Shown piece after piece: positions 16,051 to 23,757 of a stretch of 64,000 nucleotides of DNA (the first letter of the stretch is position 1; each line of letters starts with the position of its first letter). This DNA is from Dactylosporangium fulvum. Its GTDB lineage: Bacteria; Actinomycetota; Actinomycetes; Mycobacteriales; Micromonosporaceae. The translations under genes were made by a program, and so were the position numbers. The stretch spans positions 3,992,501-4,056,500 of the forward strand of contig NZ_CP073720.1 in the NCBI RefSeq assembly GCF_025137375.1, in the 5' to 3' direction. The notes under the pieces are model-generated. The model was not told the origin of the DNA and did no database searches. It was given only the letters and a program-made list of their open reading frames with translations.

Positions 16051-17570
16051 CGCGGTTGCGCAGGACCGCGGTCCTGCTGGCGGTCTTCGTGTGCGCGGCG
16101 TGCGGCCTGGTCTACGAGCTCGCCCTGGTCGCCCTGGGCAGCTACCTGATCGGCGACACCGCCGCGCAGGCGTCGATCGTGCTGGGCGTCATGGTGTTCG
16201 CCATGGGCATCGGCGCGCTGGCCGCCAAGCCGCTGCAGAAGCACGCACTCGTCGCGTTCGCCGCGATCGAGCTGCTGCTCGCCCTGTTCGGCGGCCTGTC
16301 CGTCCTGGCCCTCTACGCCGCGTTCGCCTACCTCGACCTCTACGCCCCGGCGCTGGTCGCGATGGCACTGCTCCTCGGCATGCTCATCGGCGCCGAGATC
16401 CCGCTGCTCATGGTGCTGCTTCAGCGCATCCGCCAGCAGGACGCGGGCAGCGCCGTCGCCGACCTGTTCGCCGCCGACTACGTGGGCGCCCTGCTCGGCG
16501 GCCTCGCGTTCCCGTTCCTGCTGCTGCCGGTGTTCGGCCAGCTGCGGGGCGCGCTGGTGGTCGGGGTCGTCAACGCCGTCGTGGGCCTGGCGGTCGTCCT
16601 CACCGTGTTCCGGCGCGACCTGGTGCGCCGGTCGATGGTCTCGCTCACGGCCGCGGCGGTCGCCGTGCTGGCGGTGCTCGGCGCGTCGTACGCGCTGTCG
16701 CAGCGCTTCGAGGTGACCGCGCGCCAGGAGCTGTACGCCGACCCGGTCGTCTTCGCCACGCAGAGCCGCTATCAGGAGATCGTCCTGACCCAGTCGATCG
16801 ACGGCGCCGACGTGCGGCTGTTCCTCAACGGCGACCTGCAGTTCGCGTCCAGGGACGAGTACCGCTACCACGAGGCCCTGGTGCACCCGGTGCTCGCGGG
16901 CGCCCGGCGCGACGTGCTGATCCTCGGCGGCGGCGACGGGCTGGCACTGCGCGAGGTGCTGAAGTATCCGGACGTCGGGTCGGTCACCGAGGTCGAGCTG
17001 GACCCGGCCGTCGTCGAGCTGGCCCGCACCGACCCGCGGCTGAACAAGCTCAACCAGGACGCGTTCAGCGATCCGCGCGTCCACCTGCTCAACACCGACG
17101 CGTTCGCCTGGCTCCGCGACGAGACGCCGAAGTTCGACGCGATCATCGTCGACATGCCCGACCCGGACGAGACCGCGACCGCGAAGCTGTACTCGGTCGA
17201 GTTCTACACCATGGTGAAGAAGGCCCTGGCACCCGGCGGCCGGGTGGTGGTGCAGTCGGGTTCGCCGTATTTCGCCCAGCGATCGTACTGGTGCGTCGGC
17301 GCGTCGATGGCGGCGGCCGGCCTGACCGCGGTGCCGTACCACGTCGACGTGCCGTCGTTCGGCGACTGGGGCTTCTTCCTCGCCGCCGCCGACGGCCCGG
17401 CGCCGCAGCTGCGGCTCGACCCGCCCACCCAGCTGCGCTTCCTCGACGCCGACGTGCTGCGCGCCGCCACGGTGTTCCCGGCCGACCGCCGCCGGGTCGA
17501 CGTCCCGCCGTCGACGCTGATGGAGCCGCGGATCCTCGAGTACGCCCGCGAGGAGTGGAAGGGCTACTGA
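16047..17570 (+). CDS. membrane-anchored spermidine synthase-like aminopropyltransferase
   Basis: 507 residues from GTG 16047 (overlapping the previous TGA). The N-terminal ~215 residues form about seven membrane helices; the C-terminal ~280 are a spermidine-synthase fold: SRYQEIVLTQ, LFLNGDLQFASRDEYRYHEALVHP, the nucleotide-binding ILGGGDGLALREVLKYP, V-E-L-D-P and IIVDMPDP. It should transfer an aminopropyl group from decarboxylated S-adenosylmethionine to an amine acceptor, presumably at the membrane. No decarboxylase (speD) is in the window. The acceptor is unknown and could be a lipid- or protein-linked amine. Confidence 0.9.
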   Translation: MTRLRRTAVLLAVFVCAACGLVYELALVALGSYLIGDTAAQASIVLGVMVFAMGIGALAAKPLQKHALVAFAAIELLLALFGGLSVLALYAAFAYLDLYAPALVAMALLLGMLIGAEIPLLMVLLQRIRQQDAGSAVADLFAADYVGALLGGLAFPFLLLPVFGQLRGALVVGVVNAVVGLAVVLTVFRRDLVRRSMVSLTAAAVAVLAVLGASYALSQRFEVTARQELYADPVVFATQSRYQEIVLTQSIDGADVRLFLNGDLQFASRDEYRYHEALVHPVLAGARRDVLILGGGDGLALREVLKYPDVGSVTEVELDPAVVELARTDPRLNKLNQDAFSDPRVHLLNTDAFAWLRDETPKFDAIIVDMPDPDETATAKLYSVEFYTMVKKALAPGGRVVVQSGSPYFAQRSYWCVGASMAAAGLTAVPYHVDVPSFGDWGFFLAAADGPAPQLRLDPPTQLRFLDADVLRAATVFPADRRRVDVPPSTLMEPRILEYAREEWKGY

Positions 17571-17572
17571 CG

Positions 17573-18262
17573 GTGCCGACCCTTTGCGTGCGGTGCGGCG
17601 CCCCCGGTTATCCGGTCCCGGGCGACGGCCCCGGGCCGTGCTGCGCGCGGCACGGCGGTGTGCCGTCGGCCGCGGAGGTCGCCGCCCTCGTCGCCGGGGC
17701 GGGACCGCGCCGGCCGGCGTGGTGGTGGCGGGTCTGCACCTGGCTGTTCGTCGCGGTCACCGTCATCCACATCGGCCTGCTCGCGGTGCACATCCGGGTC
17801 CTGCGCCGGGCGGTCGCGGTCGCCGAGCGGTTCGTCGAGGACCCCGGGGCGATCACCCACCCCGACGTGGCCGCCGTGCTCGACCTCGCGCAGTTGCTCG
17901 CGAACGTGCTGCGGGACGGGTTGTGGGTGTACCTCGTGCTCTTCGTCCTGTGGTTCGCCACCGTCGGGCGGGAGGCCACGCGGCTGGGGCACGACCGGCA
18001 CGCCGTCCTGCGGCACTGGACGTACCACCTCTGGCGCATCACCCTCGTCCCGCTGATCGTGGCCGTGGTGCTCGCCGGCCGGGTGCTGCCCGACGACGCG
18101 GACCCTGCGGCGTTCCGGGACGCGGTCGTCGCCGCCGGCACCACCGCGACCGCGTTCAACGCCCTGCGGATCGTCGCGCTCACCCTGGTCGTGGGGTACG
18201 CCGTGGTCGTGTGGCGGCGGCTGGGCGCTACCCGTCGCCGTGGCGCATCCACCGTTCCGTGA
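17573..18262 (+). CDS. zinc-ribbon-headed four-helix membrane protein
   Basis: 229 residues, GTG start two bases after the synthase stop, so the last gene of the operon. The N-terminus has C-x2-C and C-C spaced as a small zinc ribbon (LCVRCGAPGYP...GPCCARHGG). Four hydrophobic helices follow (about 52-75, 112-135, 150-172 and 195-216), the layout seen in DUF4328-like proteins, although I cannot confirm that family. Function unknown; association with polyamine modification is by position only. Confidence 0.7.
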   Translation: MPTLCVRCGAPGYPVPGDGPGPCCARHGGVPSAAEVAALVAGAGPRRPAWWWRVCTWLFVAVTVIHIGLLAVHIRVLRRAVAVAERFVEDPGAITHPDVAAVLDLAQLLANVLRDGLWVYLVLFVLWFATVGREATRLGHDRHAVLRHWTYHLWRITLVPLIVAVVLAGRVLPDDADPAAFRDAVVAAGTTATAFNALRIVALTLVVGYAVVVWRRLGATRRRGASTVP

Positions 18263-18320
18263 ACTCGCGGCACTGGCCGACCGTGTCCGGCCGGATCAGC
18301 CACAGGCCTCCCGATCCGTC

Positions 18321-18968
18321 ATGAGCCCTTCCTACACGTACGCTTTGCGGGTGGCCAGGTACTTCGACGTGCACCCGGACAATCCCCAGTCGCGGCTGCT
18401 CAACCAGATCGTGACGCTGCTGCGCGACGACGGGCTCATCGCCTATCCGACCGACTCCTGTTATGCGCTCGGGTGCCAGTTGGGCAGCCGGCCCGGGCTG
18501 GAGCGCATCCGGGACATCCGCAAGCTCGACGACCGGCACCACTTCACCCTCATGTGCCGCGACTTCGCCCAGCTCGGGCAGTTCGTGCAGATCAGCAACT
18601 CGGTCTTCCGGCTGGTCAAGGCGGTCACCCCGGGCAGCTACACGTTCATCCTGCCGGCCAGCCCCGAGGTGCCACGCCGGCTGCTGCACCCCAAGAAGCG
18701 CACCGTCGGCGCGCGCATCCCGCAGCACACGGTCACCCAGGCGCTGCTGGCCGAGCTCGGCGAGCCGCTGGTGTCCAGCACGCTGCTGCTGCCCGGCCAC
18801 GACGACCCGATGACGCAGGGCTGGGAGATCAAGGAACTGCTCGACCACCAGCTCGACGCCGTGATCGACGGCGAGTGCGGGACCGAGCCGACCACGGTCG
18901 TCGACCTGTCGACCGACGAGCCGGAGATCCTGCGGGTGGGCGCCGGCGACCCCTCCCGCTTCGAGTAG
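18321..18968 (+). CDS. YciO/YrdC/Sua5-family protein
   Basis: 215 residues from ATG 18321; E. coli YciO is similar in length. The start gives RYFDVHPDNPQSRLLNQIV, the typical YciO N-terminus. Further signatures: LIAYPTDSCYALGCQLG, the KLDDRHHFTLMCRDFAQL nucleotide site and PGSYTFILPASPEVPRRLLHPKKRTVGARIP. The family binds ATP/carbonate-threonine (the YrdC fold makes threonylcarbamoyl-AMP for tRNA t6A), but YciO members are paralogues whose activity is uncertain. A bona fide TsaC/Sua5 is probably elsewhere in the genome. Confidence 0.88.
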   Translation: MSPSYTYALRVARYFDVHPDNPQSRLLNQIVTLLRDDGLIAYPTDSCYALGCQLGSRPGLERIRDIRKLDDRHHFTLMCRDFAQLGQFVQISNSVFRLVKAVTPGSYTFILPASPEVPRRLLHPKKRTVGARIPQHTVTQALLAELGEPLVSSTLLLPGHDDPMTQGWEIKELLDHQLDAVIDGECGTEPTTVVDLSTDEPEILRVGAGDPSRFE

Positions 18969-18971
18969 CGA

Positions 18972-18993
18972 CGCCACCCCGCCGGCCGTGGCG
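18972..18993. terminator. hairpin between convergent genes
   Basis: CGCCAC-N10-GTGGCG just after the YciO stop and just before the stop of the facing gene, flanked by an outer GAC/GTC extension. No T-run; a weak shared terminator. Confidence 0.4.
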
Positions 18994-18996
18994 GCC

Positions 18997-20793
18997 TCAG
19001 GCGTCGAAGTTGATCAGCACCGGTTCCTCGGTCAGGACCAGCTCGCCACCCGCGGGCAGGCGCTTGCTCGTGCCGTCGAGGCGGGACAGCTCGGCGGCGC
19101 CCGGGTCGGTGCGCATCGTGGCCGTGCCCGTGTGGACCCAGCGGATCACCGCGCGGCGGCGGCCGAGCGGGGTGTCGACGGTGAACTCGCACTGCCAGGC
19201 GTTGACCGGCAGGTTCACCGCCGGGCCGTGGCCGCACGAGCGGATCTCCGCGGCCGTGAGCCAGCGCTTCAGCTGGGCGACGGCGAGACCGGCCGCGGTC
19301 GGCTGCCCGCCGTCGGCCTGGAGCACGATCGGGATCTTCGTGCCGCCCCAGTTGTAGAAGTACATCCGCTCGAGGTTGACGTTGCGCGCAAGGAGCCCGA
19401 CCAGGAAGAACCGCACCGCGTAGTCGCGTGCCTTCACCTCGTCGAGCGAGCCCTGGAGTGGGATGGCGTACGTCGTGCCGGTGTTCCACAGCGGCGGGTG
19501 CACGCCGGCCTCGTGGAAGGTCCGGTCGACGAGCCCGGTCAGCTCCAGCATCGTCTCCGGCGGGTCCTCGGCCGTGCGCTGGTGCAGCTTGATCCCGGCG
19601 ACGTCGCAGTGGTCGTAGCCGCCCAGCTCGGCGAAGCGGCGCAGCACCCGCTGCGCCTCCGCGGTCCACAGGTTGCCCATGCCGGGGCAGACGACCCTCG
19701 CGAGCGGGTCGGCGGCCCGGATGATCGTGCTGGCCCGGCGGGTCATCTCGACGAGGGTCTCGACGCTGCCCGAGTACAGGCGGGCGTCGTTGGCGAAGAC
19801 CCACACCTCGTACGCCTCGATCCGGCCCCGGTACCGCTGGGTCAGCGCCCTCATGTACGTGTCCCAGTCCGCGAGGTCGTCGGGTGGGGCCGACCGCGCG
19901 TCCTCCGGGTAGACCGAGCGCCGCCCGCCCGGCGCGGCCCAGCCGGGGGTGCCGCCCGCGACGTACAGCACCGGTAACCCGGCGTGCTCGGCACCGGCGA
20001 CGAGGCGGTCCAGGACCGACCAGTCGAAGACGCCCTTCGCCGGCTGGATCTGCGCCCAGCGCGTCTCGCTGTCCCACAGCCGCAGGGCGCCCACGGTGAA
20101 ACCGGGCGTGTTCCCGGTCGAGCTGTTGACGGTGACCCCGAAGAACGACGGCGACACCGGTGCGGGCGGCAGCGTCCACGTCGGGCCGCTGATCCACTGC
20201 GGGTTCGCCGACGGGTCCGGCTTCGACGGCGCGGCGGGGGAGCGGATCACCACCGTGGTGACCACGACCGCCACCAGCACGGCCACCGCGGCGGCGGCCA
20301 GCGCATACAGGCGCCGCAGTCCGGCCTTGACCGGCAAATCCTGCAAATCCTGCAAATCCAGCAAATCCGGCGGGGACGGCGGTGCCGGTGGGGAAAGCGG
20401 CGCCGGCGTGGCCGGGACGTCGGCGGCCGGCGGGACGGTGTTCTCCTGTGCCGGGCCGGGCGCCGTGTCCTCGCCGGCCGCGCCGGGTCCGGAGTCCTCG
20501 CCGGTCGCGGCGGGCCGCTCGGTGTCCTCGCCGCCGCTGACCAGGGCCGGCGTCTCACGTACCGCCACCGTCCACACCGCGTAGAGCCGGTCCAGCTCGG
20601 CCGGGCTCGCGCCGCAGGCCCGGGCGATCCGCTCGACGGTCCCGAACTCGTGCGGCACCGCCTGGCCGGCGCAGTACCGGTGCACGGCGGACTTGCTCGC
20701 GTTGACCTTTCGCCCGATCCAGGCATAACTGAGTCCGCTGCGTTCCTTGAGGTCGGTCAGCAGCGCGGCGAGATCCCCATGGTGCTGGTGCAT
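18997..20793 (-). CDS. HTH - transmembrane - glycosidase-fold protein with lost catalytic glutamates
   Basis: 598 residues from ATG 20793, preceded by GGGAGAGAAG. N-terminal Xre-type HTH (about 10-70: AWIGRKVNASKSAVHRYCAGQ), Glu/Pro-rich linker ending in D-L-Q-D-L repeats, one membrane helix at 160-184, then an extracellular TIM-barrel domain resembling GH39/GH5-clan enzymes (LRLWDSETRWAQIQPAKGVFDW). Where the clan has W-N-E, this has W-V-F (331-333); where the nucleophile sits in WNTE, this has W-N-T-G (436-439). Both catalytic acids appear lost, so the domain more likely binds a glycan. A membrane-bound regulator that senses a polysaccharide and acts on DNA is inferred. Confidence 0.78.
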   Translation of the reverse strand: MHQHHGDLAALLTDLKERSGLSYAWIGRKVNASKSAVHRYCAGQAVPHEFGTVERIARACGASPAELDRLYAVWTVAVRETPALVSGGEDTERPAATGEDSGPGAAGEDTAPGPAQENTVPPAADVPATPAPLSPPAPPSPPDLLDLQDLQDLPVKAGLRRLYALAAAAVAVLVAVVVTTVVIRSPAAPSKPDPSANPQWISGPTWTLPPAPVSPSFFGVTVNSSTGNTPGFTVGALRLWDSETRWAQIQPAKGVFDWSVLDRLVAGAEHAGLPVLYVAGGTPGWAAPGGRRSVYPEDARSAPPDDLADWDTYMRALTQRYRGRIEAYEVWVFANDARLYSGSVETLVEMTRRASTIIRAADPLARVVCPGMGNLWTAEAQRVLRRFAELGGYDHCDVAGIKLHQRTAEDPPETMLELTGLVDRTFHEAGVHPPLWNTGTTYAIPLQGSLDEVKARDYAVRFFLVGLLARNVNLERMYFYNWGGTKIPIVLQADGGQPTAAGLAVAQLKRWLTAAEIRSCGHGPAVNLPVNAWQCEFTVDTPLGRRRAVIRWVHTGTATMRTDPGAAELSRLDGTSKRLPAGGELVLTEEPVLINFDA

Positions 20794-21029
20794 CGCCGTC
20801 TTCTCTCCCAGGGTCGCTGCGGCCACGGTGGCGGCATCGTACCGGTCGAGAGTGACGAGCGTCCCGGGGCACAGGCATTCGTGCTGGTCAGGACGAGAGA
20901 CGCTGTCCCAGCGTCCCGGATGTGCGGCCCGCTCTAGCCTCCGCGGCGCTCGCGTTGGCAGACTTCCGCCGCTGGTCGGCACGAGGTGACCGGAGGCGAG
21001 GGAAAACGGGGGTCGCCGGTCGCCGGGTG

Positions 21030-22025
21030 TCAGGCCACGCAGGCGAGGAGGAAGTCGGCGGCGGGCACGGCGAACGCCGCCGACACCACCGCCATCCGCG
21101 CGATCGACGGCCGGAGGGTGAGCAGCGCGTAGACGAGCACGAGGACCGGCGCGGCGGCGTCCTGCAGCGGCCACGCGGCGCGGGTCACCAGCAGGCCGAG
21201 GTGGCAGGTGGCGAGCCAGACGAGCACCGCGGCGGTCCACAGCGCGAACCCGAGCCGGTAGCAGCCCTCGGGGGTCCACCGCACGGCGCTGGTCGGGTCG
21301 CCGGCCGCCCGGTCGGCGTCGACGTCGATGACGGTCGTCGGGAGGTACAGCGCGGCGCCGAGCAGCAGCCCGAGCAGGACCATCACCGACGGGTACTCCA
21401 GCGGCGACCGGTGCAGCGACCAGCCGGCGAGCGGCCCGAGGACCCCGACGGTCAGGGCGTTGACCGCCACGTCCGCACCGGCGCGGGCCTTGAGCCGCCA
21501 CGGCGGGGCGCTGTAGAGATACCCGAGCAGCAGGACGAGCGCCGTGCCGGCGAGCGCCCACCAGCCCGCGACGGCGGCGACGGCGAGCGCCGCGACCGTG
21601 CAGCGGCGGGCCCAGCGGGCCAGCTCCGCCTCGGTGATTGCGCCGGTGACGAGAGCTGCCGTCGCCTTGCGCGGGTTGCGCCGGTCGCTGGGCAGGTCGT
21701 GCAGGTCGTTGACGGCCAGCACGGCGCCCCAGACGAGCGGTCCGAGCGCGACGAGCAGCGCCACCGTCGCGGGCGTGACCGGCGGCAGCCAGGCGCGGGT
21801 GGCGAGCACCGCGCCGAGGTAGGCGCCCGCCCACCCGAGGGGCCAGAACCACGGCCGGGTCAGGTGCACGACCGTCCACACCGGCGCGACGGCCGGGAAC
21901 CGCCCCACCAGCCGTTCCCGGACCGCCGCCCCCGGCAGGCCGGCCGCCCCCGTCCGGCCCGGCACCCGCGGAAGATCCTCGTTCCGCGGCCGGTCCGCCG
22001 TCCGGCCGCCCCGCACCTCACCCAC
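21030..22025 (-). CDS. UbiA-family prenyltransferase
   Basis: 331 residues with about eight to nine membrane helices. Both aspartate-rich motifs are present: NDLHDLPSD and DVDADRAAGDPTSA, which bind Mg-prenyl diphosphate. The Y-S-A-P-P-W-R-L-K segment between them is also typical. Members attach a prenyl chain to an aromatic or sugar acceptor in the membrane (quinone, heme O, chlorophyll or DPPR synthases). No acceptor pathway is visible nearby. The first ~35 residues are low-complexity, so the true start may be further in. Confidence 0.85.
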   Translation of the reverse strand: MGEVRGGRTADRPRNEDLPRVPGRTGAAGLPGAAVRERLVGRFPAVAPVWTVVHLTRPWFWPLGWAGAYLGAVLATRAWLPPVTPATVALLVALGPLVWGAVLAVNDLHDLPSDRRNPRKATAALVTGAITEAELARWARRCTVAALAVAAVAGWWALAGTALVLLLGYLYSAPPWRLKARAGADVAVNALTVGVLGPLAGWSLHRSPLEYPSVMVLLGLLLGAALYLPTTVIDVDADRAAGDPTSAVRWTPEGCYRLGFALWTAAVLVWLATCHLGLLVTRAAWPLQDAAAPVLVLVYALLTLRPSIARMAVVSAAFAVPAADFLLACVA

Positions 22026-22106
22026 GACATCGACGCTAGGCAGCGCGCGGCCCGGCGAACTCCCGCGCCGGAGCCACCGCCCTCCCTCGCGCGGGGGAGC
22101 CCGGAC

Positions 22107-22127
22107 TTGAGTGTGATCGGCTCAACT
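22107..22127. promoter_or_regulatory. HAIR-like inverted repeat (possible HspR-type site)
   Basis: CTTGAGT-N7-GCTCAAC matches the HspR operator (CTTGAGT-N7-ACTCAAG) at 12 of 14 positions. It lies 82 bp upstream of the UbiA start. A chance match is possible and no heat-shock gene is adjacent. Confidence 0.3.
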
Positions 22128-22216
22128 TCCGGGAAGGCTGTCGGCGGCTGCGCGGCCTGCCCGGTTCGCGCGGGACGGCCGTTCGGAGGATCACGGTGCC
22201 GGAGCGGCTGGCCGGC

Positions 22217-22753
22217 TCACAGGTCGTCGGCGACCAGCAGGGACCGTAGGCCCAGGGCCTCGCGCAGCGGGGTGTCGCCGGGCAGGTCGTCGACGACGCA
22301 GGCGGTGCCGAGCCACTCGGCCCCGATCTCGGCGACCATCTGCCGGGCGGCGTCCGCCTGCGCGCCGCTCTCGATCCAGTCGTCGACGCAGAGGACGCGG
22401 TCGCCGGGCCGGATCAGCGCCCGGCGGAAGCTCAGCAGCGCGCCGCCCTCGTGGTACTCCGGCGGGAGGCGCCGCCACAGGTAGGCGGTCGAGTGCAGGG
22501 CGGCCCGGTCGTTCTTGCGCAGCTCGACCAGGCCCACGCCCAGGTGGGCGGCCACCAGCGCGCCGAGCAGCGTGCCGCGGGACACCGGGCCGATCACGAC
22601 GGTGGGCGTGCCGGGCACGAGCGCGGCGAGCGCCGGCGGCAGGTCGCGCAGCACGACCGGGTCGCGCCACCACTCGGTCACGTCGGCGAAGACGACGTCG
22701 CCACCGCCGCGCCAGTGGAAACCGACCCGCAGCCGGTCGAGCAGCGCGGCCAC
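22217..22753 (-). CDS. phosphoribosyltransferase-family protein (APRT-like)
   Basis: 178 residues. Type I phosphoribosyltransferase fold with the PRPP loop VLCVDDWIESGAQADAA at about 120-136, and VVIGPVSRGTLLGALVAAHLG as the upstream loop. The two acidic residues of the PRPP motif (DD) are intact. The base acceptor is not clear. It begins at GTG four bases after the stop of the ATP-grasp gene, so the two are co-transcribed. Confidence 0.82.
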   Translation of the reverse strand: MAALLDRLRVGFHWRGGGDVVFADVTEWWRDPVVLRDLPPALAALVPGTPTVVIGPVSRGTLLGALVAAHLGVGLVELRKNDRAALHSTAYLWRRLPPEYHEGGALLSFRRALIRPGDRVLCVDDWIESGAQADAARQMVAEIGAEWLGTACVVDDLPGDTPLREALGLRSLLVADDL

Positions 22754-22757
22754 GGCG

Positions 22758-23585
22758 TCAGAAGCCGAGCACCGGCGCGGGCTGCCACCGCCAGCGCGGC
22801 GCGCAGTCCGGGTCGTTGGCGGCCAGGACGGCGCGCAGGACGCCGTCGGGGTCGCAGCTGTAGAGTCCGGAGCTCCATACGTTGTTGACCTCCAGCACCG
22901 CGAACTGGCCGGACTCGGTGCGGCCGATGTCGATGACCGCCGTCGGCGGCACGTCCTCCTCCGGCAACTCGGCCAGCATCATCGCGACGAACGCCGCGGC
23001 CTCGTCGTGCCACGACGCCCGGTGCATGCGCAGCGACGGGCTCCACTCCTCGCCCTCGACGAGATACGGCGACCAGGCGACCGGCTGGCGGCCGATGGTG
23101 AAGGCACGGTACTCCGAGGCGAGGTCGAGCCAGTGGTCCATGATGATCAGCGTGCTGGTCGCCGGGAGCCGCGCGGTCCGCAGCCGGTTGCGCAGGTCGT
23201 CGGCGTTGCGGACCCAGGCGGCCGAGAACGCCGGATGTTTCTCGTCGGCGAGCTTGGCGACCGCCGGCCGGGGGCCGACGAGGTCGGGCGCCTCGCCGAC
23301 GCTGACCAGGCGGACGTCGCGGCCGGTCACGTCGCGCGGCAGGCCGGCGAACCAGGCCGGGTCGGCGCCGTGCAGCCGGATGTCGGCGCCCGCGGCGATG
23401 AGCGTCGTCAGGTAGCCGCCGGCGGCTCGCCAGGCGACGCCGTCGGCGGAGTGCAACCCGGTGACCTCCGCCGGGTCGCCGGGCAGGTGCGCGACCGGCA
23501 GGCCGATCCGTTGCGCGGCGTGCGTCAGCGCCGCACTCGCCTCGGGCGAGCGCACGCGCATGGCCAACGTCCGGTACTGACGCAC
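22758..23585 (-). CDS. ATP-grasp domain protein (R2K/DUF4343-like)
   Basis: 275 residues from GTG 23585 (ATG 23561 is an alternative). The second half contains ATP-grasp hallmarks: VAKLADEKHPAF (nucleotide lysine), SEYRAFTIGRQPVAWSPYL and the metal-binding AVLEVNNVWSSGLY. ATP-grasp ligases join a carboxylate to an amine or thiol through an acyl-phosphate. Compact R2K-type members are often found in peptide-tagging or conflict-related operons; here the partner is a phosphoribosyltransferase. Substrates unknown. Confidence 0.75.
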   Translation of the reverse strand: MRQYRTLAMRVRSPEASAALTHAAQRIGLPVAHLPGDPAEVTGLHSADGVAWRAAGGYLTTLIAAGADIRLHGADPAWFAGLPRDVTGRDVRLVSVGEAPDLVGPRPAVAKLADEKHPAFSAAWVRNADDLRNRLRTARLPATSTLIIMDHWLDLASEYRAFTIGRQPVAWSPYLVEGEEWSPSLRMHRASWHDEAAAFVAMMLAELPEEDVPPTAVIDIGRTESGQFAVLEVNNVWSSGLYSCDPDGVLRAVLAANDPDCAPRWRWQPAPVLGF

Positions 23586-23757
23586 CCTCACATCCTGCCA
23601 GCGAGCTCGGCCAGTGTCCTTCCCACCCACCCGAGACGGCACATCGGCGCATCTTGAGCGGTGTCCGGGGTGCACGAACCGGAATCGCCGTGACACGTAG
23701 GGGGACATTGAGCGCGACCTGTGCCATGAAAAGGAATAAATCGGGCAGTGTAACGGT

